This document shows, piece by piece, positions 7,007-13,313 of a stretch of DNA of 39,860 nt. Made by a program: the position numbers and the translations under genes. How positions within the stretch are numbered: the first letter of the stretch is position 1; every line of letters starts with the position of its first letter. This DNA comes from a virus, in IMG/VR virus record IMGVR_UViG_3300047470_000522, positions 1 to 39,860 of that record; one strand, written 5' to 3'. Under the pieces are notes generated by a model. The model was not told the DNA's origin. It searched no databases and worked only from the letters and a program-made list of their open reading frames with translations.

Positions 7007-7693
7007 TTAGAACAGGTCCAGGGTGAACTTGTCGACCGGATCTTCGGTGACAACCGGCTCGGGTGCGCCTTCGTGGCCGGCGTCCGCTGCGGCGTCACCT
7101 GCGCCCTCGACGACATCCTGCGCGCCAACTGCGCCCGCATCGGCGGCCGGCTGCGAACCCTGTTCCGTCGCCGCCTCCGTGTTGGTGCTGGCGCCTGATT
7201 CACCGGCGCTGGCCGGCAGCTGCTCACCCGCATCCGTGCTGGTGCTGGCCGCCATCACCTGGTCAGCGGCCGCCGCGGCTTCGCCAGCTGCAGCGGCTGC
7301 TGCCGGCACCGCATCCTCTACTTTCTTTTCGTCCTCGCTGCTCTTGCCAGCGCGCGGCTTGCGGGTGGTCTTCTCAACCTTACTGTCGCCCTTGGCCTCG
7401 GCCTTCGGCGCCGGCAGTGCTGGCGTCGAGGTGGTGGCCGCGCCGCCGGTGGCGTCCTGGGCCTGCTGGATCAGCGAGCGCTTCGGCGCCTGCCAGGTCG
7501 ACAGCGCGGCGACGAAGTCAGCATCGAACTCGACCGGCGTGGCCAGCAGCGACAACGGTTGCGGCAGGTTGGATTTCGCCTTCGGGTCGAATGGCATCGG
7601 CGTCACGTTGACGCGCAGCTGGCCGTCGCCCTCGGCGGCGACCGTGATCATCAGCGTCGCCCTTTTCGCGAGCTCATGCAGGGTTGTGAACAT
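7007..7693 (-). CDS. PRTRC system protein E with disordered tail and TLDLF end
   Basis: A 228-residue protein. The first 80 residues match PRTRC protein E (MFTTLHELAKRATLMITVAAEGDGQ, then PLSLLATPVEFDADFVAAL). Residues 95-215 are a low-complexity Ala/Glu/Asp/Ser/Thr-rich tail with a short basic patch (TTRKPRAGK), surely disordered. The protein ends in DKFTLDLF, whose last five residues resemble the QLDLF-type sliding-clamp-binding peptide. The start ATG at 7693 has GAGGA upstream. It is the first PRTRC gene to be transcribed, 12 bp ahead of protein C. Confidence 0.86.
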   Translation of the reverse strand: MFTTLHELAKRATLMITVAAEGDGQLRVNVTPMPFDPKAKSNLPQPLSLLATPVEFDADFVAALSTWQAPKRSLIQQAQDATGGAATTSTPALPAPKAEAKGDSKVEKTTRKPRAGKSSEDEKKVEDAVPAAAAAAGEAAAAADQVMAASTSTDAGEQLPASAGESGASTNTEAATEQGSQPAADAGAVGAQDVVEGAGDAAADAGHEGAPEPVVTEDPVDKFTLDLF

Positions 7694-7732
7694 ACAGTGG
7701 TCCTCGTGGGTTGGTGCCCTGGCGGGCGGTGG

Positions 7733-8125
7733 TTAATCGGTGTGCTGACAGGCCAGCAACGCGCTGGCGGGGCCGAACAGCGCCGCGACAAGGGCATCAC
7801 GCCACATGCCGACCTGGCGCGCCGGCACGATCGTGGCCGGGCTCGAGAATTCTTTCTCGGTGGTGAGCATCCAGAGCTGGCGGCCGGACGCGTCGCGCTC
7901 CACGGCGCGCTTCGCTTCGTAGGTGGATTCGAGGCGGCGCAGGTATTCGTGCGCGGTCGGACGGCTGACGCCCAGGGCCTCGGCGACTTCCGGACCCGAC
8001 ATGCGGCGCTCGGCCAGCATCTTCAGGAGATGCTCGAGGCGCGCGTCGCGCTGGATGGCCATCTCGTCCGGAGACAGGTTGCGGATGCCGTCGAAACGCG
8101 CGGTGGGGCTGGTATTGGTGTTCAT
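7733..8125 (-). CDS. Winged-helix/HTH protein, putative operon regulator
   Basis: A 130-residue protein with a clear helix-turn-helix: LLKMLAERRMSGPEVAEALGVSRPTAHEYLRRLE (about 33-66), followed by a wing-like strand pair (YEAKRAVERDASGRQLWMLT). The layout resembles small MarR/IclR-type winged-helix domains used in DNA binding. The C-terminal third is hydrophobic and unrecognised. The start ATG at 8125 has AGGAAG 6 bp upstream. It lies 39 bp ahead of the PRTRC E gene, so it may regulate that cassette; this is inference from position. Confidence 0.75.
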   Translation of the reverse strand: MNTNTSPTARFDGIRNLSPDEMAIQRDARLEHLLKMLAERRMSGPEVAEALGVSRPTAHEYLRRLESTYEAKRAVERDASGRQLWMLTTEKEFSSPATIVPARQVGMWRDALVAALFGPASALLACQHTD

Positions 8126-8138
8126 GTGTCGCTTCCTA

Positions 8139-8330
8139 TTAGTCGTCGTGGTCGTTGGCCTGCAGCTTCTTCAGGTCGACCTGGGCGCGGCGCCGCATGT
8201 GCCGGCGAGCGACGGCGCGCAGGACGATCTGGAAGGTCGGGTGCTGGAGCATCGCGTCGAGGGGGACCGTCACGCGCAGCATGCGGTGGGCGATCTCGAG
8301 CGCGGCGCGGTCGGGTTCTGCGCGCAGCAT
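8139..8330 (-). CDS. Small hypothetical early protein
   Basis: A 63-residue basic protein (MLRAEPDRAALEIAHRM, then AVARRHMRRRAQVDLKKLQ) with no recognised domain. It is kept because it fits the operon: its ATG lies 1 bp after the upstream stop, has GAGG 5 bp ahead within the end of the previous gene, and ends 13 bp before the HTH gene. It is predicted to be mostly helical. Confidence 0.55.
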   Translation of the reverse strand: MLRAEPDRAALEIAHRMLRVTVPLDAMLQHPTFQIVLRAVARRHMRRRAQVDLKKLQANDHDD

Positions 8331-8331
8331 G

Positions 8332-8532
8332 TCAACCTCGAGCGGCTGGCCGGCGAATGCCGATCATGGTGCGAAGGGCGGCAGCAGCGTCAATGCAGCC
8401 GAGGGTTTGCATTGCGCCGCAGAGCATCTGGGTGAATGCGAGCGCGCGCTGTTCCACGTTATCCGGGCAGTCGTCGCCCGCTTCCTCAGCGAGCAGGGTT
8501 ATCACGCGCGCCACCTGGTCGACGGTAGCCAT
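8332..8532 (-). CDS. Small hypothetical early protein
   Basis: A 66-residue helical protein (MATVDQVARVITLLAEEAGDDCPDNVEQRALAF). No family is recognised. Its ATG overlaps the stop of the preceding small frame as TGATG, a typical coupling arrangement, and its own stop abuts the next start. The N-terminal two thirds look like paired amphipathic helices with acidic connectors. Confidence 0.55.
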   Translation of the reverse strand: MATVDQVARVITLLAEEAGDDCPDNVEQRALAFTQMLCGAMQTLGCIDAAAALRTMIGIRRPAARG

Positions 8533-8684
8533 CAGCGAACCCCTGCGACGACGGTGATGCCGTAGACCTGGTCGCCCAGCACCTCAGCCGTCAGGATGGC
8601 GGCGGCGGTGCTGGACACGGCCAGGGCGCTGAACGTGATGCAGGCGGTGGCGGTGCGGACGGTGATGAGGAAGGGGCGGCGCAT
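8532..8684 (-). CDS. 50-residue hydrophobic protein, first gene of the leftward operon
   Basis: A short frame of 50 residues (MRRPFLITVRTATACITFSALAVSS, then TAAAILTAEVLGDQVYGITVV). The basic start followed by a hydrophobic stretch looks like a signal anchor or one membrane helix. GGAGAG lies 7 bp upstream of the ATG at 8684, and the stop overlaps the next ATG. It is the first frame downstream of the leftward promoter at 8737-8766. No function is recognised. Confidence 0.55.
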   Translation of the reverse strand: MRRPFLITVRTATACITFSALAVSSTAAAILTAEVLGDQVYGITVVAGVR

Positions 8685-8736
8685 TGTGCTCTCCAGTTCG
8701 CGGCTCAGCGGGTGCTGAGCTTGCTGCGATGGAGAT

Positions 8737-8776
8737 ATTAAACACTATGTTTATTCTTCGAGTCAACAGTTTGTTT
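8737..8776 (-). promoter_or_regulatory. Leftward early promoter (pL-like) with two operators
   Basis: On the minus strand, TTGACT (8761-8766) and TTTAAT (8737-8742) are 18 bp apart. A perfect inverted repeat TAAACA-CTA-TGTTTA (8739-8753) covers the spacer and -10. A weaker copy of the same motif lies over the -35 (8763-8776). The motif AMACATNNTGTTTA recurs at the rightward promoter, so both are probably bound by the S24 repressor and the Cro-like protein. This promoter would drive the whole 1-8684 operon. Confidence 0.75.
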
Positions 8777-8787
8777 AAGTTGATTCG

Positions 8788-8812
8788 AAAAAAAACCCGC
8801 TCGAAGCGGGTC
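8788..8812 (-). terminator. Rho-independent terminator after the repressor/zinc-ribbon genes
   Basis: On the minus strand, CCCGC-TTCGA-GCGGG is followed by eight T. It would end leftward transcription coming from the repressor and zinc-ribbon genes. It lies just upstream of the leftward early promoter and so insulates that promoter from the lysogenic transcript. Confidence 0.85.
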
Positions 8813-8851
8813 AGACGTGAAACACAGTGATGCCCTACCTGGAGCGTGTCG

Positions 8852-9124
8852 TCAGGCAAACGGGATAAGGGGGGTGCCACAGTGCTTGCATTTTCGCGCG
8901 TCCTTGTAGACTAACTCTCGGCAGTCTGGGCAGCGCACATGGGTATCAGGCGATGGCGCGAGGGGATCGCGAGACCTCACCGCAGGCAAGATGGCCACGA
9001 GGATAAGCGCAAAAAAACCGAACAGGCAGCCAAGAACTAGCCAGCCAAAGCCCGATCTTCCTTTGGACGAAGCTACTATTGCCGAGACAACCGCGCAACC
9101 TATCCACAGCATAAACCAGTCCAT
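8852..9124 (-). CDS. Two-helix membrane protein with C-terminal zinc ribbon
   Basis: A 90-residue protein. Two membrane helices (about 4-20 and 27-48) are followed by a C-terminal zinc ribbon CPDC-x10-CKHC (about 65-82). The ATG at 9124 is preferred over an upstream in-frame start because GGAGAAG lies 5 bp ahead. It follows the repressor gene by 38 bp on the same strand and precedes a terminator, so it should be co-expressed with the repressor in the lysogen. That position suggests a lysogenic conversion or superinfection-exclusion role, which is inference. Confidence 0.75.
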   Translation of the reverse strand: MDWFMLWIGCAVVSAIVASSKGRSGFGWLVLGCLFGFFALILVAILPAVRSRDPLAPSPDTHVRCPDCRELVYKDARKCKHCGTPLIPFA

Positions 9125-9162
9125 TACTTCTCCAATGCGGCATCGCAGCGTGCCGTAGCGCC

Positions 9163-9900
9163 TCAAAGTCTTCCTGTTACCACGCGGCCAGGTTGGTAAA
9201 CCACGCGACCGACGATACTGCACTGGCCACTTTTCACGCTAACCGGGCCGTGGTCTGAATGAAGCGAATTCAAATACCACTGCCCCGCACGGTATAAAAG
9301 CTGCTTGATACAAGCCTCGCCGTCGAAGTTCACCGCATAAACTTCTCTGCTAATCGGCTTTGTATCGGTCTTGTCGATAACAACTACGTCGTCCTCGAAA
9401 AGCATGGGTTCCATGCTCGTGCCGCGCACGCGCATTGCCAGAAGATTGCGGGGATCGAGCTGCAGTGCCACCAGAACAGAGCATGGAATCTCTTCATGGC
9501 CATCTCCGTTCATGTCGGGCTCAGTGTCGAAGCCTGATACGCCGGCGCGGAGGCGCAATTTCACCCGCGGGATCTGAACAGTATCAGGTTCATCGCCGAC
9601 CCGTACTGGCCTTGCACCTTCTATGTGCCCAGCCCCATCAACAAACGGCGAGTCAGATCGGACAATCGATAAATGCGAAGAGCCGCTGACCGCCATGGGC
9701 CCTTCGCCCGTCTCCAGCCAGGTCGCTGAAACTCCGATCGCAGCCTGCGCCCTCAGCATGCCGGTCTTCGAAATCCCCCGAACCTCCCAGTTATTCACGG
9801 TCTGAGACGACTGATTCAGCGCGCGCGCCAGCTCGGCCTGGGTCGTTATCTCCCGCAGGTCTTTGGCCGCTTGGTACAGCCGTTCCATTTGTATGTGCAT
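9163..9900 (-). CDS. CI-type phage repressor with S24 self-cleavage domain
   Basis: A 245-residue repressor. The N-terminus is a helix-turn-helix (TQAELARALNQSSQTVNNWEVRGIS). The C-terminus is an S24/LexA-type peptidase domain with the catalytic serine in VRGTSMEPMLFEDD and the lysine in GEACIKQLLY. The Ala-Gly in LRAGVSGFD is the likely cleavage bond. These features predict RecA-stimulated self-cleavage and SOS induction. The frame stays open to 9984, but the start is taken as ATG 9900 (ATG 9888 is possible). Neither has a ribosome site, and GATAAT lies 7 bp ahead of 9900, which suggests a leaderless message as for lambda cI. Confidence 0.92.
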   Translation of the reverse strand: MHIQMERLYQAAKDLREITTQAELARALNQSSQTVNNWEVRGISKTGMLRAQAAIGVSATWLETGEGPMAVSGSSHLSIVRSDSPFVDGAGHIEGARPVRVGDEPDTVQIPRVKLRLRAGVSGFDTEPDMNGDGHEEIPCSVLVALQLDPRNLLAMRVRGTSMEPMLFEDDVVVIDKTDTKPISREVYAVNFDGEACIKQLLYRAGQWYLNSLHSDHGPVSVKSGQCSIVGRVVYQPGRVVTGRL

Positions 9901-9907
9901 AACAGAA

Positions 9908-9913
9908 ATTATC
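9908..9913 (-). promoter_or_regulatory. Putative -10 of the repressor promoter (pRM-like)
   Basis: The minus-strand hexamer GATAAT ends 7 bp before the repressor ATG at 9900. I see no good -35 at 17 bp, as expected for a promoter activated by the repressor itself. Weak evidence taken alone. Confidence 0.35.
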
Positions 9914-9921
9914 GGCGGAAC

Positions 9922-9976
9922 TAAACAAGATGTGTTACACAAACCGTTGACAGGTGGATTACACATGGTGTTTAAT
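9922..9976 (+). promoter_or_regulatory. Rightward early promoter (pR-like) with two operators
   Basis: TTGACA (9947-9952), an 18-bp spacer and TTTAAT (9971-9976) form a strong sigma-70 promoter of the same design as the leftward one. Operator-like motifs lie at 9922-9935 (TAAACAAGATGTGT, reverse orientation) and 9961-9974 (ACACATGGTGTTTA). They share AMACATNNTGTTTA with the leftward promoter copies. The promoter drives the Cro-like gene and the rightward operon. Confidence 0.8.
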
Positions 9977-9997
9977 CGAGGCATCTAAAACCTACGG

Positions 9998-10204
9998 ATG
10001 GAAAAAATGTCTTCGGATAAAGACCTCATCGAGAACCTGGGAGGCCCTGCGAAGCTCGCGGCGCGCTTGGGCTACAGCGTCCAGCGTGTCCAGAACTGGA
10101 AGGGCCGTGGCATTCCTGCTCAGGTTCGTCTCGACCATCCGGAGGTTTTCCCTCTGCCGGCGCGGTCTCAAGACGTCGCCTCCGCCGAATCCCAGCCGCA
10201 GTAG
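9998..10204 (+). CDS. Cro-like transcriptional regulator
   Basis: A 68-residue protein divergent from the repressor. The helix-turn-helix NLGGPAKLAARLGYSVQRVQNWKGRGIPAQVRLDHPEVF matches the YdaS/Cro-like pattern of phage early regulators. A start at 10007 (the fourth codon) is also possible. The ATG at 9998 lies about 15 bp from the predicted transcription start. A terminator overlaps its stop codon. The role, repression of the repressor promoter and early genes, follows from position and fold. Confidence 0.85.
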   Translation: MEKMSSDKDLIENLGGPAKLAARLGYSVQRVQNWKGRGIPAQVRLDHPEVFPLPARSQDVASAESQPQ

Positions 10205-10218
10205 CCTAGCGGCTTTTT
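10195..10218 (+). terminator. Terminator at the end of the Cro-like gene (tR1-like)
   Basis: GCCGC (10195-10199) pairs with GCGGC (10209-10213) over a 9-nt loop and is followed by TTTTT. It overlaps the Cro stop, as lambda tR1 follows cro. An antitermination route would be needed for full expression of the replication genes; no N gene was recognised. Confidence 0.65.
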
Positions 10219-10321
10219 CTGCGTCTAAAAAGTTGCACTTAGGCATTTGCCCAGCAGTACCCCATCAGCAATCAGCTGATAAAACCCGAAGTCCTGTAAG
10301 ACGAACATAGGAGAAACACCC

Positions 10322-10597
10322 ATGAGCTCCATCACCGCCTCCGCCCTGATCCGCGATCTTCCGCCGTTCAAGGTCCCGACCAACGAAGTAGAGAACAGCG
10401 CGATCCGCAAGCACTGTGCCCGTATCGGCAGCCAAGTCGCTCCGTTCATCCGGGCCGCAACGCTGGAGAAGATCGCACGGGATGGCATGCATCGTAGCGA
10501 CCCGAAGCGGAAAGCTGAAGGGCCATGCCATGGCCATAAGCAGCGCTGCCCGAACCGCGCCACGGCAGCAGGGGCGCCGCGCCGCTTGCGTCTTTAA
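10322..10597 (+). CDS. Hypothetical early protein
   Basis: A 91-residue protein preceded by AGGAGA 8 bp upstream. The first 55 residues look like a compact helical domain (ALIRDLPPFKVPTNEVENSAIRKHCARIG). The last 35 are rich in Arg, Pro, Cys and His and look unlike coding sequence, while another frame becomes more gene-like at that point. A frameshifted or naturally overlapping gene arrangement is possible. The position between cro and the O-like gene recalls CII-type regulators, but there is no clear HTH. Confidence 0.5.
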   Translation: MSSITASALIRDLPPFKVPTNEVENSAIRKHCARIGSQVAPFIRAATLEKIARDGMHRSDPKRKAEGPCHGHKQRCPNRATAAGAPRRLRL

Positions 10598-10640
10598 GGG
10601 CGATTTCAAACTCCGCGTCCTTGAGGCGATGAACGATTAG
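10530..10640 (+). CDS. Possible 36-residue small protein overlapping the preceding gene
   Basis: A frame from ATG 10530 encoding a basic peptide ending FKGDFKLRVLEAMND. It overlaps the end of the preceding gene by 68 bp in another frame. The ribosome site is weak (GAAGGG). The C-terminal half looks more protein-like than the overlapping frame, so this may be a separate small gene or the displaced end of the upstream gene. Confidence 0.25.
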   Translation: MAISSAARTAPRQQGRRAACVFKGDFKLRVLEAMND

Positions 10641-10652
10641 AAGGGAACGACG

Positions 10653-10832
10653 ATGCAGGACCAAGACACCAAGAAGGCCACGCCGGAGCAGAAGATCGTC
10701 CGGCAGGCCTACACCTGGTGCGATGCCGACAAGGCGCGCCTGGGAGACAAGAAGAACCCGGAGTTGCAACGCCTCGAGTACCGCGAGCGCCGCACCCTGG
10801 CCAAGATCATCGACGACGCGCGGGGGAATTGA
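10653..10832 (+). CDS. 59-residue hypothetical early protein
   Basis: A highly charged helical protein of 59 residues (MQDQDTKKATPEQKIVRQAY, then LQRLEYRERRTLAKIIDDAR). GAAGGGA lies about 8 bp upstream of the ATG. Its stop overlaps the next ATG as TGATG, so the pair is translationally coupled. No family is recognised. It is typical of small genes ahead of phage initiators. Confidence 0.65.
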   Translation: MQDQDTKKATPEQKIVRQAYTWCDADKARLGDKKNPELQRLEYRERRTLAKIIDDARGN

Positions 10833-11023
10833 TGGATCAGCCAATCATTTCCCGCGACACCATCAAAGCACGCGGCGCCAAGGCCTTCGATGAAGGCGTC
10901 GGCATCGACGGTCACAACATGAACCCAGGCGCGCCGGCGATCAGCGACTGGCAGTTCGGCTGGCATACGCGCCGGATCGAGCGTTCCCGCGAAGCCGGGA
11001 ACATCGCGCAGGCCGCTGCATGA
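10832..11023 (+). CDS. 63-residue hypothetical early protein
   Basis: A 63-residue protein (MDQPIISRDTIKARGAKAFDEG, then AISDWQFGWHTRRIERSREAGN). The DWQFGWHTRR segment resembles a short conserved pattern I recall from phage early proteins, without a known function. It starts by TGATG overlap with the previous gene and ends by ATGA overlap with the initiator gene. Confidence 0.65.
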   Translation: MDQPIISRDTIKARGAKAFDEGVGIDGHNMNPGAPAISDWQFGWHTRRIERSREAGNIAQAAA

Positions 11024-11961
11024 CCACACCACAGGTCGAGAACGGCTTCACCATGATCGCCAACGAGCTGCTCGAGGCGATCCTGGGCGGCGGCTTCTCG
11101 CATCGAGAGCAGTCGGTTATTTTCGCGATCATTCGGAAGACGTACGGCTACGCCAAGCGGGAAGACGACATGTCCGCATCCCAGATCGGCGCCGTTTGCG
11201 GCGTCGCGCGTCAGCACGTCACGTCGACTCTGAATGCGCTGGCGGAGCGTAACGTCATCAACAAGCGCGCCGGCCGCTTCGGCATGATCATCGGCGTGCA
11301 GAAGGATCACCGGAAGTGGATCAGCGCCCAGCAGCTGAAGGCCGTAGGAAGCGCCGCGTCCGATGGAAATGCTAGTCCCAAATCGGGACTAGTCCCGAAT
11401 CAGGACAGGCCTCAAAGCGTTACTGCTGATAGTCCCGAATTGGGACAGGTAGATAGTCCCGAATCAGGACTAGTCCCGAATCAGGACCTGTCCCAAATCG
11501 GGACAGATGGTAGTCCCAAATCGGGACAGGTCGATAGTCCCGAATCGGGACACACAAAAGAAAACCTTCCAAAAGAAAACCTCAAAATAAAAAGTACCCC
11601 CAAACCCCCTGGCGGGGGCTCCAAGGGGGCTGCCCCGCGCATCGAGTTGAAGACGTTCCTGGCGGACTGCAAAGCAAGCGGCGAGCGTCCGCTGCGCGAC
11701 TACACGCCGCTGTGGAACTACGTTCAGGACGCGCGCCTGCCGCTGGACTTTGTCGCCCTGGCCTGGGTCGAGTTCATGCGTCGGTTCGGCGCCGGCGGCG
11801 TGAAGGAAAAAAACAAGCAAGCGAACTGGCGCCAGACCTTCCGGAACTACGTCGAACGCAACTACCTGAAGCTGTGGGCCATCGACGGCAACGGCGAGTA
11901 CTTCCTGACCACCTTGGGCAAGCAGGCCCAGATCACCGCTGAATCGAAAGAAGCCGCATGA
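11020..11961 (+). CDS. Phage replication initiator, O-like
   Basis: A 313-residue protein. Residues 1-100 match the phage replication protein O N-terminal winged-helix domain (GFTMIANELLEAILGGGFSHREQSVIFAIIRKTYGYAK, then MSASQIGAVCGVARQHVTSTLNALAERNVI). Residues 118-182 are a repetitive linker (SPKSGLVPNQD-type units) encoded by the iterons described separately. The C-terminal 105 residues probably contact the helicase, which is encoded next with an ATGA overlap. Like lambda O, the gene seems to contain its own origin. Confidence 0.85.
   Translation: MTTPQVENGFTMIANELLEAILGGGFSHREQSVIFAIIRKTYGYAKREDDMSASQIGAVCGVARQHVTSTLNALAERNVINKRAGRFGMIIGVQKDHRKWISAQQLKAVGSAASDGNASPKSGLVPNQDRPQSVTADSPELGQVDSPESGLVPNQDLSQIGTDGSPKSGQVDSPESGHTKENLPKENLKIKSTPKPPGGGSKGAAPRIELKTFLADCKASGERPLRDYTPLWNYVQDARLPLDFVALAWVEFMRRFGAGGVKEKNKQANWRQTFRNYVERNYLKLWAIDGNGEYFLTTLGKQAQITAESKEAA
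11375..11551 (+). repeat. Eight 15-bp iterons: candidate replication origin
   Basis: Eight copies of GTCCCRAATYRGGAC start at 11375, 11392, 11432, 11456, 11473, 11490, 11513 and 11537. Each is nearly palindromic. Spacings are 17, 40, 24, 17, 17, 23 and 24 bp. They lie inside the O-like gene at the boundary of its DNA-binding domain, exactly as lambda ori lies inside O. They are the presumed binding sites of the initiator. Confidence 0.85.
11553..11602 (+). other. A-rich stretch next to the iterons: candidate DNA unwinding element
   Basis: About 50 bp of strongly purine-A-rich sequence (repeated AAAAGAAAACCT units and CAAAATAAAAAG) within a GC-rich gene, directly after the last iteron. Lambda ori has an equivalent AT-rich stretch beside its iterons, where the helicase is loaded. 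Inference from composition and position. Confidence 0.65.
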
Positions 11962-13313
11962 GCAACGACATCAAACCGCCGCCGCACAGCATCGAGGCCG
12001 AACACGCCGTCCTGGGCGCCCTGCTGCGCGACAACGACGCCGTCGACCGCATTGGCGACCTGCGTGCGGAGCATTTCTATCTGGGCGACCACGCCACGAT
12101 CTTCGGCGAGCTGATGCGCCAGCTGGCGGCCGGCCGCAGCTGCGACGTTGTCTCGCTGGGCGACGCGCTGCGCGGCAAGGTGGCCGACGGCATGCCGTAC
12201 CTGAACTCGATGGCGCAAAGCACGCCGTCCGCGGCCAACATCGGACGCTATGCGGCGATCGTGCGCGATAAGGCGATCAAGCGCGGCCTCATCCGGTTCG
12301 GCCGCGAGGTGGCCGACGCCGCGGCGAACTCGCCAGCCGAATCCGTGGCGCTGGTCGACCAGGCCTCGTCCGCGCTGGAAAAGCTGGCCCAGGCGCGCAT
12401 GCGCGCGGAACCGGCGCTGGCCGCCGACGAGCTGACCGCGCACGTCGAGGAGATCGAGCGGCGCATGAACGGCGCCGTCAAGGCGATCCCGACCGGCTTC
12501 CCGGCCGTCGACGACAAGCTCAACGGCGGGATCCGCCGCGGCGAGCTGATCGTGCTGGCCGCGCGCCCCAAGATGGGCAAGACCGCGTTCGCGCTGAACG
12601 TCGCCTGCAACGCCGCAGTCGACCACGCGGTGCTGGTCCTGTCGATGGAAATGCCGAAATCGCAGCTGCACGACCGCAACCTTGCGACCCTGGGCCGGAT
12701 CCCGCTCGAGCACCTGCTCAAGCCGTCGATGATGGACGACGCCGACTGGGCCGGCCTGACGCACGCGATGGTCAAGATCGGCGGCATGAAGCTGCACCAG
12801 GATGACCAGCCCGGGCTGCGCCTGATGGACGTCCGGATGAAGGCGAAACTGGTCAAGCGCAAGCACGGCCTGGACCTGCTGGTGGTGGATTACCTGCAGC
12901 TGATGGAAGGCGACGGCGACAACCGCAACGCCCAGATCGAGGGCATCACGCGCGGGCTCAAGACGCTGGCCAAGGAGCTCGACATGGGGATCATCCTGCT
13001 GTCGCAGCTGAATCGCAAGCTCGAGGAGCGTCCGAACAAGCGCCCGATCCCGTCCGACCTGCGCGATTCCGGCTCGATCGAGCAGGACGCCGACGCTGTG
13101 GTCTTCTTGTACCGCGACGAGGTCTACAACCCGGACACCCCGGACGTCGGCGTGTGCGAGGTGGACGTGGCGCTGTGCCGGCAGGGAAAGCCCGGGCGCG
13201 TGGCGCTGGCGTACGTCGGCGAGCAGGTGCGTTTCGACAACCTGGAGCGCGGCTGGATGCCGCCGAAGGCCGCGCCGCGCCGCGGCGGCCGTGGACTGGC
13301 GGAGCACCTGTGA
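11958..13313 (+). CDS. dnaB: Replicative DNA helicase, DnaB family
   Basis: A 451-residue helicase of normal length. The N-terminal DnaB domain (HSIEAEHAVLGALLRDNDAVDRIGDLRAEHFY) is followed by the RecA-like domain: Walker A ARPKMGKT (about 202-209), Walker B LLVVDYLQLM, and the DLRDSGSIEQDADAVVFLYRD motif near the C-terminus. It unwinds DNA at the replication fork and is presumably loaded at the iteron origin by the O-like protein encoded just upstream, so the phage does not need to capture host DnaB. The ATG overlaps the upstream stop. Confidence 0.95.
   Translation: MSNDIKPPPHSIEAEHAVLGALLRDNDAVDRIGDLRAEHFYLGDHATIFGELMRQLAAGRSCDVVSLGDALRGKVADGMPYLNSMAQSTPSAANIGRYAAIVRDKAIKRGLIRFGREVADAAANSPAESVALVDQASSALEKLAQARMRAEPALAADELTAHVEEIERRMNGAVKAIPTGFPAVDDKLNGGIRRGELIVLAARPKMGKTAFALNVACNAAVDHAVLVLSMEMPKSQLHDRNLATLGRIPLEHLLKPSMMDDADWAGLTHAMVKIGGMKLHQDDQPGLRLMDVRMKAKLVKRKHGLDLLVVDYLQLMEGDGDNRNAQIEGITRGLKTLAKELDMGIILLSQLNRKLEERPNKRPIPSDLRDSGSIEQDADAVVFLYRDEVYNPDTPDVGVCEVDVALCRQGKPGRVALAYVGEQVRFDNLERGWMPPKAAPRRGGRGLAEHL

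Noticed and set aside
3212-7693. PRTRC cassette considered as a plasmid partition system
   Set aside because: No ParB, ParA or actin-like gene is present in the window, and there is no parS-like site that I can see.
11375-11551. Regular short repeats considered as a CRISPR array
   Set aside because: Units are 15-bp palindromes with 2-25 bp gaps inside a coding gene, there are no cas genes, and the place fits an origin.
11862-13307. 481-codon open frame on the minus strand
   Set aside because: Antisense to dnaB, which has all helicase motifs; composition is typical of a shadow frame.
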